A stretch of DNA of 5,938 nt from Deltaproteobacteria bacterium (GCA_019307545.1 JAFDJI010000255.1:1-5938), one strand, 5' to 3'; counted from the first letter of the stretch, positions 1 to 5,938 are shown. Notes: a model not told the origin generated them from the letters alone. Numbers and translations are program-made.

Positions 1-208
1 GAACGTGGGGGCGTCCTACGGTGCCCGGTCGGACCTCGATGTGTGCGACTACCCGCTGGGCTCCTATTCGTACTGCTCGGAGACCTACCCCTGCAGCCGC
101 GGCCAGGGGGACTGCGACTCCCACGCCGAGTGCTCGGACGGTGCCATCTGCGTGAACAACGTGGGCGCAGCCTTCGGCTTCGGTTCGTCGGTCGACGTTT
201 GCATGTAG
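1..208 (+). CDS. C-terminal end of a cysteine-rich repeat protein (partial, starts outside window)
   Basis: The frame is open from the left edge (first full codon at base 2) to a TAG at 206-208, giving about 68 residues. It holds one complete and one partial copy of a repeat with a period of 52 residues (156 bases): an NVGA-x-[YF]-G segment followed by a [LV]DVC motif occurs at the start of the fragment and again at its very end. Between them lie a tyrosine/serine/cysteine stretch and the motif GQGDCDS, then AEC and ICVN. There are eight or more cysteines in 68 residues with no free-enzyme motif, which suggests a disulfide-rich extracellular or surface domain. Similar G-x-GDCDS...C..NVGA patterns are, from memory, common in predicted secreted proteins of Myxococcota. 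The N-terminal part, signal peptide and any attached catalytic domain are not visible, so the function is unknown. An ATG/GTG inside the fragment is not taken as a start because the repeat runs off the edge. Confidence 0.8.
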   Translation, partial: NVGASYGARSDLDVCDYPLGSYSYCSETYPCSRGQGDCDSHAECSDGAICVNNVGAAFGFGSSVDVCM

Positions 209-210
209 CT

Positions 211-224
211 CCCGGACGTCCGGG
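211..224. terminator. Perfect 14-base palindrome after the first gene; possible weak terminator hairpin
   Basis: CCCGGACGTCCGGG reads the same on both strands and starts two bases after the stop codon of the upstream plus-strand gene. It can fold as a five-base-pair GC-rich stem with an ACGT loop. No T-run follows, so intrinsic termination is uncertain, and it could equally be a protein-binding palindrome or chance in GC-rich DNA. Confidence 0.25.
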
Positions 225-235
225 CACTTCCCTTG

Positions 236-257
236 GCGGGCTGCTCCGGCGGCCCGC
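236..257. terminator. GC-rich hairpin between convergent genes; possible terminator
   Basis: GCGGGC at 236-241 pairs perfectly with GCCCGC at 252-257 around a ten-base loop. It sits between the stop of the plus-strand gene (208) and the stop of the minus-strand frame (291), where a bidirectional terminator would be expected. There is no U-tract on either side, so the call rests on position and the six-base-pair stem only. Confidence 0.3.
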
Positions 258-290
258 TACTTGCTCAGGAGCGTCGCCGCGGAAACCCCA

Positions 291-515
291 TCAGGGCAAT
301 CCCGCGCGATAGCGAATGCACGCGTCGGCCAGGCTGGTGTCGGTGGCATTGTGGCAGGTGCCACCGACCTTCACCGCCCACGCTGTAGAGCCGGTCGCCG
401 GAAATGCGCTGCAGTCCGTGTTCCGGTCCACGATCGCCAGGATGCTCCCGTCCCGGCAGGAGTCGCTGTGGAAGATCTCCACGGCGCCCCGCGCACCTAC
501 CAGCTCCGGGGTCAT
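291..515 (-). CDS. Small cysteine-containing protein, or 3' remnant of one
   Basis: A minus-strand frame runs from ATG at 513-515 to TGA at 291-293 (74 residues). The translation looks like real protein rather than a GC-rich shadow: it has mixed composition, a strand-like segment VEIFHSDSC, then TDCSAF, then WAVKVGGTCHN and ADACIRY. The four evenly spaced cysteines suggest two disulfides, and the SDSC...DTDC...V.GTC.N..DTSL..AC pattern resembles small exported proteins I recall from deltaproteobacteria, though I cannot name the family. Such proteins normally carry a signal peptide, and none is visible here. The frame remains open upstream to about 755, but that part is Arg/Pro/Gly-rich and overlaps the next gene, so it looks like shadow. 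A GTG at 528-530 is an alternative start; neither start has a good Shine-Dalgarno sequence. It may be a small intact gene or a remnant that lost its 5' end. If it is not a gene, the 209-556 stretch holds only the two hairpins noted. Confidence 0.45.
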   Translation of the reverse strand: MTPELVGARGAVEIFHSDSCRDGSILAIVDRNTDCSAFPATGSTAWAVKVGGTCHNATDTSLADACIRYRAGLP

Positions 516-556
516 CTCGACCCGACGCACCAGGTCCCGGGTTAGGGCATGAACCC

Positions 557-1279
557 ATGCGGTTCCTCCTCTTCGCCATCCTGCTCGCGATCGTCGGGAC
601 CGGTTGTGGCCGGATCCACAAGGTGCGGGTGCGCCCGCACAAGGTCCCCGTGGTGTCGATGGAGATACGGGAAGCGCTGGCCTTGCTCCAGCGTGCCAAC
701 CGGCACGTGGTGTATGACGCGTCGCGCGGCCAACGCGGCGGGAGCGCCGACCCACCGATGTGGTTCGCCGAGGATTCCTCCTTCGGCCGGGTGCCGTTCT
801 GGCGCGTGGCCCCAGGGGAAGGGGGCTATGGCCTGTTCGCGATGTATGCCGGGGAGTGGCACCCCCTCAAGCAACAGGGGGCCGAGTTCGTGGCCGCGGT
901 TCCGAGCGCCGAAAGCGACGCGACCTCCGCCGCCCTGTACGCCCCCAGCTCCCCGGTGTTGATGGCGTGGGGCACCGAGGTGCTCTACGCGCGGGTGTTC
1001 GCCGAGTACGCCTACAACCAGAGTGGGTTTCTCTCCGTACCTTCCTGGCAGGCCCGATTCTATCGCTTCGACTTCGCGGACTTTGCTCCCGAGGAATCCC
1101 TCGGGGAGATGCGGATGGCGGTCGCCTGCGAGCCCCAGGACAGGAGACGACACGCCGCATGCGCGGTGTACGCCCTCCCCTGGCGGGACGGGACCCTGGA
1201 CACCGCGCGCAACGGCTTGGTGATGAACATCGACCGCCGGCAACGACCCGCGCGGATCCAGTTCGTTCTGGGCCCCTAA
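557..1279 (+). CDS. Hypothetical probable lipoprotein, 240 residues
   Basis: I do not recognise a domain. The chosen ATG (557-559) gives MRFLLFAILLAIVGTGC: a positive residue, a hydrophobic core and a cysteine at 17, typical of a lipoprotein signal peptide. The lipobox is imperfect because position -3 is Gly rather than Leu/Val/Ile. A purine-rich GTTAGGG lies about eight bases upstream. The frame is open further upstream (from 404), but that extension is Arg/Pro-rich and would bury the signal peptide. After Cys17 comes a basic stretch (RIHKVRVRPHK), then a globular mixed region with many aromatics (PPMWF, FGRVPFW, MAWGTEVLYARVFAEYAY, FYRFDFADF). Two further cysteines at 191 and 202 may form a disulfide. 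The basic-then-globular layout suggests a periplasm- or outer-membrane-anchored protein. It converges with the reductase gene across 18 bases. A role cannot be assigned. Confidence 0.75.
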   Translation: MRFLLFAILLAIVGTGCGRIHKVRVRPHKVPVVSMEIREALALLQRANRHVVYDASRGQRGGSADPPMWFAEDSSFGRVPFWRVAPGEGGYGLFAMYAGEWHPLKQQGAEFVAAVPSAESDATSAALYAPSSPVLMAWGTEVLYARVFAEYAYNQSGFLSVPSWQARFYRFDFADFAPEESLGEMRMAVACEPQDRRRHAACAVYALPWRDGTLDTARNGLVMNIDRRQRPARIQFVLGP

Positions 1280-1297
1280 TCCGCTCGGGCCGAGGCC

Positions 1298-2275
1298 TCA
1301 CGACAGTCCGGAAAGGGGTTTGGACACCACGTCCAGCAGGTGCAGCTCTTCGTCGCTCAGCTCGAAGTCCAGGCAGGTGGCGTTGGACTGGGCGTGAGAG
1401 ACCTTCGACGCCCCCGGAATGGCCACCACCACATCGCCGTGGAACCGAACCAACCACTGCAGCGCCACCTGGGCGGGGGTGGCCCCGTGGCTGGCGGCGA
1501 CCCGCCGCAACTCCGCGATCACCGGAGCGCTCTTCCGAAGCCCTTTTCGGTGGAAGCCGGGCATCCACCGCCGCGGCCCTGGGCGGGTGCGAATCCGCGC
1601 CGGATCATCGTGGTACTTGCCGGTCAGGAGCCCCTGCGCCAACGGAGAGTAGGCGATGATCGTGATCCCCAGCTCCTTTGCGGCCTCAAGGGTGCCGTTC
1701 CCCTCGATGTTCCGGTGCAACAGGCTGTAGTGAACCTGGTTCGACACCAGCGGAAGCTCCCGCGACGCGAGCACCCCGTGGCAGCGCCGCATCTGTCGTT
1801 CCGTGAAGTTGCTGATCCCGACGGTTCGAATCTTCCCCGCCCGCACCAGGTCGGCCATGCCGTCCATCTGCTGGCTGTGCGTGGAGAGGATGCCCACCGG
1901 GTTGTGCACCTGGTGCAGGTCGATGGAGAAGCCGTCCAGGTAGTGCAACCGGTCGTCGATGGTGCGCCCGATCGAACCCGCTGTCCGCATGTTCGGCCGC
2001 CACTTGGTGGCCACCACCACATCCCCGTCCTTCTTGCCGGCCGTCCGCAGGGCGCTTGCCAGGGAAGCCTCGCTCGCGCCGTCCCCATAGGCCTCGGCCG
2101 TGTCGAACCAGTTGACCCCGGCGTCGAGGCTGGCCTGGACGATGGCGTCGGTGGTGTCCTGGTCCAGGACCCCCCAGAACCAGCCCCCGACCCCTTGTCC
2201 CTTCGCAAACTGCCAACAGCCCAGGCCAATGGGGGTGACCTGGATCTCGGACGCTCCCAACCTGCGCAACTCCAC
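1298..2275 (-). CDS. Aldo/keto reductase
   Basis: Predicted cytosolic NAD(P)H-dependent oxidoreductase of the aldo/keto reductase superfamily (TIM barrel), which reduces aldehydes or ketones; the substrate cannot be told. With the GTG at 2273-2275 the protein is 325 residues, normal for the family. Visible hallmarks are LRRLG...PIGLGCW at the N-terminus, the catalytic tetrad Asp58 and Tyr63 (NWFDTAEAYG), Lys91 (VVVATKW) and His124 (DLHQVHNP), then the VGISNF motif near 152-157, SNQVHYSLLHRNIE, AYSPLAQGLLTGKY near 209-221, and the cofactor-phosphate region AIPGASKVSHAQSNA near 285-299. A GTG eight codons upstream (2297-2299) is also in frame but has no ribosome binding site, whereas GGGAG lies seven bases before the chosen start, and the protein then begins with the family-typical ELRRLG. 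It follows the TonB-like gene on the same strand after 55 bases, so co-transcription is possible, without an obvious functional link. Confidence 0.95.
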   Translation of the reverse strand: MELRRLGASEIQVTPIGLGCWQFAKGQGVGGWFWGVLDQDTTDAIVQASLDAGVNWFDTAEAYGDGASEASLASALRTAGKKDGDVVVATKWRPNMRTAGSIGRTIDDRLHYLDGFSIDLHQVHNPVGILSTHSQQMDGMADLVRAGKIRTVGISNFTERQMRRCHGVLASRELPLVSNQVHYSLLHRNIEGNGTLEAAKELGITIIAYSPLAQGLLTGKYHDDPARIRTRPGPRRWMPGFHRKGLRKSAPVIAELRRVAASHGATPAQVALQWLVRFHGDVVVAIPGASKVSHAQSNATCLDFELSDEELHLLDVVSKPLSGLS

Positions 2276-2282
2276 TTTCACA

Positions 2283-2287
2283 CTCCC
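2283..2287 (-). promoter_or_regulatory. Shine-Dalgarno site deciding the reductase start
   Basis: GGGAG on the minus strand lies seven bases from GTG 2273-2275. It is one base from the next in-frame GTG upstream and downstream of the furthest one, so it supports only the 325-residue start. Confidence 0.6.
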
Positions 2288-2330
2288 GACTTTGCACACA
2301 GATAGCTACCACGGCCCCGTCAGGCGTTGT

Positions 2331-2927
2331 TCACTTGGGGTCGAGCGAGTGCTCGGGATGCGGGTCCTCGCGGGGGCGAAGGGGCTGTACGCCCAAGCCT
2401 TCGTCGCGCTCGTAGTCCCAGCTGCTCAAGAAGTCGAGCACGGTGCGCTTCCGGTCGGGGGACACGGTGATCAGGAAGGTCCAAGCCGGGATCACACAGG
2501 TGCCCGCCTCGGAGCGCAGCTCCGGTGGGGGTTCGGGCAGGGGGGATGCCCCGCGGACCGCTCGTAGGGCGAGGGCGTCGATGGCGTAGACCCCCGAGGG
2601 AGTGCCCAGCTGGACATCCTCCACCGTCCCGTCCGAGGCCACGGCGATCTGCACCTCGACGGTGTGGTGGCCTACGGGAAGGCCGGCAAGCGACGTCCCT
2701 TCCACCTCGTTGTCCCAGAAGAAGCGGAGCATCCCAGCGATGCGGCGTTCGTAGGCCTCCTGGGCCGCCGCGACCTCCGGCGTCACCGCGGCCACCTCCT
2801 CCAGCGCGTCAGCACCAGATTCCACGCCTTCGGAGCTGTCCACCGGGTCTGCCGGCTCGTCCGCAATCGCGGAACCGGCGAGCATCCACAGCGGCAACAG
2901 GGCGGCAATGGCGATGGTGCGCGTCAC
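2331..2927 (-). CDS. Exported protein with TonB/TolA-like C-terminal domain
   Basis: 198 residues from GTG at 2925-2927 to TGA at 2331-2333. The N-terminus (MTRTIAIAALLPLWMLAGSAIA-DEP) is a signal peptide with a likely cleavage after the AIA near residue 22. Residues 23-50 are acidic and disordered-looking (Asp/Glu/Ser/Ala), and about 57-155 resemble the TonB/TolA C-terminal fold: a helix (EAYERRIAGMLRFFW), then VEVQIAVASDGTVEDVQL, PSG...AIDALALRAV and the proline motif SPLPEPPPEL. In true TonB the N-terminal helix stays in the membrane and is followed by a long Pro-rich spacer. Here the helix looks cleavable and the spacer is short, so energy transduction through ExbB/ExbD is doubtful and a soluble periplasmic role is more likely. 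The C-terminal 45 residues are charged and extend past the domain. No clear Shine-Dalgarno precedes the GTG. It is divergent from the cyclase gene and precedes the reductase gene on its own strand. Confidence 0.8.
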   Translation of the reverse strand: MTRTIAIAALLPLWMLAGSAIADEPADPVDSSEGVESGADALEEVAAVTPEVAAAQEAYERRIAGMLRFFWDNEVEGTSLAGLPVGHHTVEVQIAVASDGTVEDVQLGTPSGVYAIDALALRAVRGASPLPEPPPELRSEAGTCVIPAWTFLITVSPDRKRTVLDFLSSWDYERDEGLGVQPLRPREDPHPEHSLDPK

Positions 2928-2954
2928 GTTCGGAGAGCATAGCTCGTAGGGCTG

Positions 2955-2959
2955 GGAGG
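2955..2959 (+). promoter_or_regulatory. Shine-Dalgarno site of the cyclase gene
   Basis: GGAGG, the strongest ribosome binding site in the window, lies five bases before GTG 2965-2967. It decides this start over the ATG at residue 11 of the same frame. Confidence 0.75.
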
Positions 2960-2964
2960 TTCTG

Positions 2965-4230
2965 GTGACTCAGGCGCGCTTTCGGTCCGAGGCCATGGCA
3001 TTGGAGCTACCGGACGCCGTGCACACCGCGGTCGTCGCGGAGCAGGCCAAGGCCATGTCTGTGGCCAACCTCTTCCGTCTGGCCGTCGTCGGCGTCTTCC
3101 TCGCACTCTCCGCACCGCTCGGACTGCTGGGCGGCCCCTCCTTCGCCGACCAACTCATCATGTTGCCCGTGCTGTCCGGATACTTCGTCGTCGCTGGCCT
3201 GCTCGCCCTGGCCGGGCGACGCTCTCGCCGCATCCTGTTGGCGTCCCGCTTCGCGATCGCGTTTGTGGACGTGCCGATGGTCTTCCTGGCGAACTACGTC
3301 TCGCTTTCGGTCTACGTCTACCCGGCGACGGGGGCGATCTGGACCTTCGCGGTCTTCATGTTCCTAATGGTGACGGTGTACTCCGTGCTCGACGCCTGGG
3401 TCACGATCTCCACCGCGATCATGATCCTCTTCCTCGAGATCGTCCTGTTGTTCGCCTCCGGGGCCCAAAGCGTCAGCAACTGGGTGATCTCCATCGTATT
3501 GGTGGTCACCTTCGCCACCATTGGCGCGGTCTTCACAGTGCGCCGGATCCGCACCCTGATCGCCAACGTGACGCAGGAGCAGTTCGTTCGCGCCCAACTC
3601 GGTCGCTACTTCTCCCCGACCGTCGCCCGGAGCATCGTGGCGCGCGGCACCCAGGTGGGCGGCGGAGAGAAGCGGGACGTGAGCGTGCTGTTCGCCGACA
3701 TCCGTGGCTTCACTGCCCTGTCCGAGGCCCTGGACAGCTCCGTGGTCGTCCAGTTGCTCGACGAGTACTTCTCCCAGATGGTCGAGGTGATCTTCCGGCA
3801 CGACGGGACCCTCGACAAGTTCATTGGCGATGGGGTCCTCGCCTACTTCGGCGCGCCACTGGACCAGCCCAACCACCCCGAGGCAGCGGTGGCCTGCGGC
3901 CTGGACATGTTGAAGGCCCTCGAGGAGTTGAACGAACGACGGGAGGCTCGGGGTTTCCAGCCCCTCCAGATTGGGATCGGCATCCACACGGGTCCCGCGA
4001 TCGTCGGCGACATCGGAAGCCCGCGCCGACGCGAGTTCACCGTCATCGGAGACACGGTGAACCTGGCGTCGCGCATCGAGGGACTGACGAAGGAACACGG
4101 GGTCGCGATGCTCGTCTCGCAGGCGACACGCGACCGGGCTGGTGACGGTTTCGAGTGGGTCCCTGCTCACCCGGTGCCGGTCAAGGGCAAGACCGGATCC
4201 GTGGCGACCTTCATCCCTGCTGGCTGCTGA
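2965..4230 (+). CDS. Membrane class III adenylate cyclase
   Basis: Predicted inner-membrane enzyme making cyclic AMP from ATP, 421 residues. Residues 1-34 are cytoplasmic. About 35-192 form a six-helix membrane domain (approximate helices 35-57, 65-85, 96-112, 121-138, 142-165, 170-192), probably a sensory MASE-type module. A linker helix with LGRYFSPTVARSIV (212-225) leads into the catalytic domain, about 236-418. The complete active site is visible: metal-binding Asp245 (FADIRGF) and Asp289 (FIGDG), adenine-recognising Lys285 (LDKF) and Thr359 (REFTVIGD), and transition-state Asn366 and Arg370 (VNLASR). Lys plus Thr is the class IIIb adenylate cyclase pair, a group that in characterised members is often bicarbonate-stimulated. 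Guanylate cyclase specificity is unlikely because those enzymes use Glu and Cys/Ser. Active enzymes are homodimers. The GTG start follows a strong GGAGG. The gene is divergent from the TonB-like gene (37 bases) and ends 27 bases from the convergent sulfatase-fold gene. The input signal is unknown. Confidence 0.95.
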   Translation: MTQARFRSEAMALELPDAVHTAVVAEQAKAMSVANLFRLAVVGVFLALSAPLGLLGGPSFADQLIMLPVLSGYFVVAGLLALAGRRSRRILLASRFAIAFVDVPMVFLANYVSLSVYVYPATGAIWTFAVFMFLMVTVYSVLDAWVTISTAIMILFLEIVLLFASGAQSVSNWVISIVLVVTFATIGAVFTVRRIRTLIANVTQEQFVRAQLGRYFSPTVARSIVARGTQVGGGEKRDVSVLFADIRGFTALSEALDSSVVVQLLDEYFSQMVEVIFRHDGTLDKFIGDGVLAYFGAPLDQPNHPEAAVACGLDMLKALEELNERREARGFQPLQIGIGIHTGPAIVGDIGSPRRREFTVIGDTVNLASRIEGLTKEHGVAMLVSQATRDRAGDGFEWVPAHPVPVKGKTGSVATFIPAGC

Positions 4231-4257
4231 CCCGCTCCTACATGGGGTGGTCTGCGG

Positions 4258-5937
4258 TCACAGGTGATCGAGGACGTCGCGGGCCTCCTTCATCCCCGGC
4301 TCGCGGCGAAGGGCCTCCTCCGCCCACTTGCGCGCGGCACCCGCGTTCCCCGCCCGGTACTCGAGCACGGCGAGGTTGACGCAGGGTGCGGCGAATCCGG
4401 GGGAGAGGCCGGCGGCCTCCGCATAGGCTTCGCGCGCGGCATCGGGCCGCCCGGCCCGGGACTCGGCCTGACCGAGGTTGTTCCACAACGAGGCGTCTTT
4501 CGGGGTCGCCTCGATGGCGTGACCGAAGGCACCCACGGCGTCGTCGTGTCGTCCCAACTCGTTCAGCGCGATGCCCAGGTCGTTCCAGGCGGCGGGGTTC
4601 GTCGGGTCCTTTTCGACGACCGGCTCCAACGCCACGCGAGCCTCTTCGTACCGGCCCTCGTAGATCGCCCGGGCGGCCTGCTCCATGGCCGGCAGCACAT
4701 GCACGCGATCCTTCGGGTCCGGCCCGATCTCGGTTGTCGGTGCCGCCGGCGCAGCGACGTACCCGAGCGCAATCAGCTCTGCGACGCGCTCACGGTCGAG
4801 ATCGGCACCCGTGGATACCCGTGCACCCCCGGTCTCGACGGACGCGAGCGCCACCCGCATCTCGACCACCCGGTTGGGCTGCTCCACCACCAGGTTCTTC
4901 GTTTCGGCGGGGTCGTCCTGCAACTCGTACAGTTCGGGCCGCGGCGCTTCGATGTACTTGTAGGGGCCCTGTCGTACCGCCGAGACCGGGCTCCAGCCAA
5001 ACCGGCGCTGCGCATGGTCGGTGACCGCCACCAGGGGCTGCTTGCGAGGCGTGGACCCGGCGGAGAGGAGGTCCACGCCGGGCAGGGACGGGTCCGGGAT
5101 CCCGGCGAGGGCCAGGAGCGTGGGCGCCAGGTCGACCAGTCCGACGACGCGGTCCGACCGCGCCGGCTCCACCCCGGGCGCGTGCACCATCAGGGCCACC
5201 CGCACCGTCGCCTGGTAGAGGAACACCCCGTGGCTGAGCTCCCCGTGGTCGCCGAGCGCCTCTCCATGGTCCGCGGCCATGACCACCACGGTCCGGCCCC
5301 TGCGCTCCTCCAGGGCTCGAAGGACGACACCCACCCCAGCATCGGCGGCCGCCACCTCCCCGTCGTAGGGATCGTCGCCCTCCCACTCGTCGGGCGGGGT
5401 GTAGGGCGAGTGGGGATCGAAGAAGTGCACCCACGTGAAGAACGGCTCGGGAGCAGACCCGATCCATGCCGCCGCGGCACGGGCGGTGTCCTCGGCTCGG
5501 CGCTCCGGGGGGAATCGCGCCCCGCCCGGCCGGTGGGGTCGGTCGTCGTCATAGACCTCGAAGTGCCTGGCCAGTCCCGCGTCCGCGGACAGCGGGCTCC
5601 CGCTCACGAAGGCCGCCGTGTGGTACCCCTCCGCAGAGAGCCGCTCTACCACCAGCGGGACGTCCTCACCGACCACGTCGGCGTTGACCCGCACCCCGTG
5701 GCTCGGGACGGGAAGGCCGCTGAGCATGGTGGTGTGCGAGGGGAGGGTCAGCGGGCTGGACGCAGTGGCGTCCTCGAAGACCACCGCGTTGTGCGCCAGG
5801 TCGTCGATGTTCGGGGAGGGGCTCGGCACGTGTCCGTAGCAACCAAGGCGATCCGCACGAAGGGTGTCGATGGTCACCAGGACCAGGTTCGGCGTCGCCG
5901 TCGCCAGCAGGACCGCCGACACCAACGAGGACACCAT
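4258..5937 (-). CDS. Sulfatase-fold hydrolase/transferase with C-terminal TPR repeats
   Basis: A fusion of an alkaline-phosphatase/sulfatase-superfamily domain (about 15-400) and a TPR domain (about 412-555). Catalytic-domain landmarks are LVLVTIDTLRADRLGCYG with metal-ligand Asp24, PLTLPSHTTMLSG with Thr64, WVHFFDPHSPYTPP (His171, Asp174, His176), AADHGEALGDHGELSHG with Asp223-His224, DLAPTLLALAGI, and the C-terminal YKYIEAPRPELYELQDDPAETKNL. Aligning TLPSH-x4-SG to the sulfatase signature C-x-P-S-R-x4-TG puts Thr64 at the nucleophile and His68 at the conserved Arg. No formylglycine can therefore form, and a phosphotransferase, phosphodiesterase or unknown esterase activity is as likely as sulfate ester cleavage. 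At least three TPR units follow: AAWNDLGIALNELGRHDDAV (449-468), SLWNNLGQAESRAGRPDAA (483-501), APCVNLAVLEYRAGNAGAA (517-535); 416-446 is a probable first one. The ATG at 5935-5937 gives a hydrophobic N-terminus with no positive charge, so the true start may lie past the edge. Confidence 0.92.
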   Translation of the reverse strand: MVSSLVSAVLLATATPNLVLVTIDTLRADRLGCYGHVPSPSPNIDDLAHNAVVFEDATASSPLTLPSHTTMLSGLPVPSHGVRVNADVVGEDVPLVVERLSAEGYHTAAFVSGSPLSADAGLARHFEVYDDDRPHRPGGARFPPERRAEDTARAAAAWIGSAPEPFFTWVHFFDPHSPYTPPDEWEGDDPYDGEVAAADAGVGVVLRALEERRGRTVVVMAADHGEALGDHGELSHGVFLYQATVRVALMVHAPGVEPARSDRVVGLVDLAPTLLALAGIPDPSLPGVDLLSAGSTPRKQPLVAVTDHAQRRFGWSPVSAVRQGPYKYIEAPRPELYELQDDPAETKNLVVEQPNRVVEMRVALASVETGGARVSTGADLDRERVAELIALGYVAAPAAPTTEIGPDPKDRVHVLPAMEQAARAIYEGRYEEARVALEPVVEKDPTNPAAWNDLGIALNELGRHDDAVGAFGHAIEATPKDASLWNNLGQAESRAGRPDAAREAYAEAAGLSPGFAAPCVNLAVLEYRAGNAGAARKWAEEALRREPGMKEARDVLDHL

Positions 5938-5938
5938 G

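Noticed and set aside
542..1243. 233-residue minus-strand open frame opposite the lipoprotein gene
   Set aside because: Gly/Arg/His/Pro-rich translation with no motif, no signal peptide and no ribosome binding site; the plus strand has a credible lipoprotein start.
1271..1291. Inverted repeat GGCCC/GGGCC across the convergent lipoprotein and reductase ends as a terminator
   Set aside because: Only five base pairs with an eleven-base loop that includes a stop codon, and no T-run; common by chance at this GC content.
760..1659. 299-residue plus-strand open frame spanning the lipoprotein end and the reductase
   Set aside because: Arg/Pro-rich shadow that crosses the ends of two convergent genes in the wrong frame; no plausible start context.
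1340..2305. 321-residue plus-strand open frame opposite the aldo/keto reductase
   Set aside because: It lies antisense to a gene with all catalytic motifs; its translation is low-complexity, rich in Val/Gly/Pro/His/Arg, as expected for the mirror of a high-GC coding frame.
3364..4170. 268-residue minus-strand open frame opposite the cyclase
   Set aside because: Antisense to the catalytic domain with six identified active-site residues; the translation is Asp/Glu/Gly/His/Val-rich with no domain pattern.
4231..4257. Terminator between the cyclase and the sulfatase-fold gene
   Set aside because: The 27-base gap contains no stem of useful length and no T-run.
4790..5467. 225-residue minus-strand frame inside the sulfatase-fold gene, considered as a frameshift product
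   Set aside because: The main frame is uninterrupted from 5937 to 4258 with motifs in the right order, so no frameshift is needed; this frame is Gly/Arg/Pro-rich shadow.

Overview
The window is a high-GC bacterial segment carrying six or seven genes, several of them envelope or signalling related. The source is probably a Myxococcota (deltaproteobacterial-type) chromosome. This is an inference from the strong G/C third-position bias, a cysteine-rich repeat protein with the GDCDS...NVGA...DVC motif pattern that I associate with secreted proteins of that phylum, and the mix of a TonB-like periplasmic protein, a membrane class III cyclase and a sulfatase-fold/TPR fusion. No tRNA, rRNA, CRISPR array, insertion sequence or phage gene was seen.

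Layout. (1) Positions 1-208, plus strand: C-terminal end of a Cys-rich repeat protein that begins outside the window. (2) Positions 291-515, minus strand: a short Cys-containing reading frame without a signal peptide, either a small gene or a gene remnant, convergent with the first gene; two small hairpins lie in the 82-base gap. (3) Positions 557-1279, plus strand: an unrecognised 240-residue probable lipoprotein. (4) Positions 1298-2275, minus strand: an aldo/keto reductase with the full catalytic tetrad. (5) Positions 2331-2927, minus strand: an exported protein with a TonB/TolA-like C-terminal domain, 55 bases upstream of the reductase and possibly co-transcribed with it. (6) Positions 2965-4230, plus strand: a six-helix membrane class III adenylate cyclase, divergent from (5) across only 37 bases. 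(7) Positions 4258-5937, minus strand: a sulfatase-fold hydrolase/transferase with C-terminal TPR repeats, starting at or beyond the right edge.

The genes are packed tightly (gaps of 18, 27, 37 and 55 bases) but alternate in strand, so this is not one operon and no single pathway links them. The most notable points are the sulfatase-fold protein, in which a threonine sits where true sulfatases have the formylglycine-forming Cys or Ser, and the small Cys-rich frame with a missing or unusual 5' end. I found no convincing evidence of a wholly new multi-gene system.
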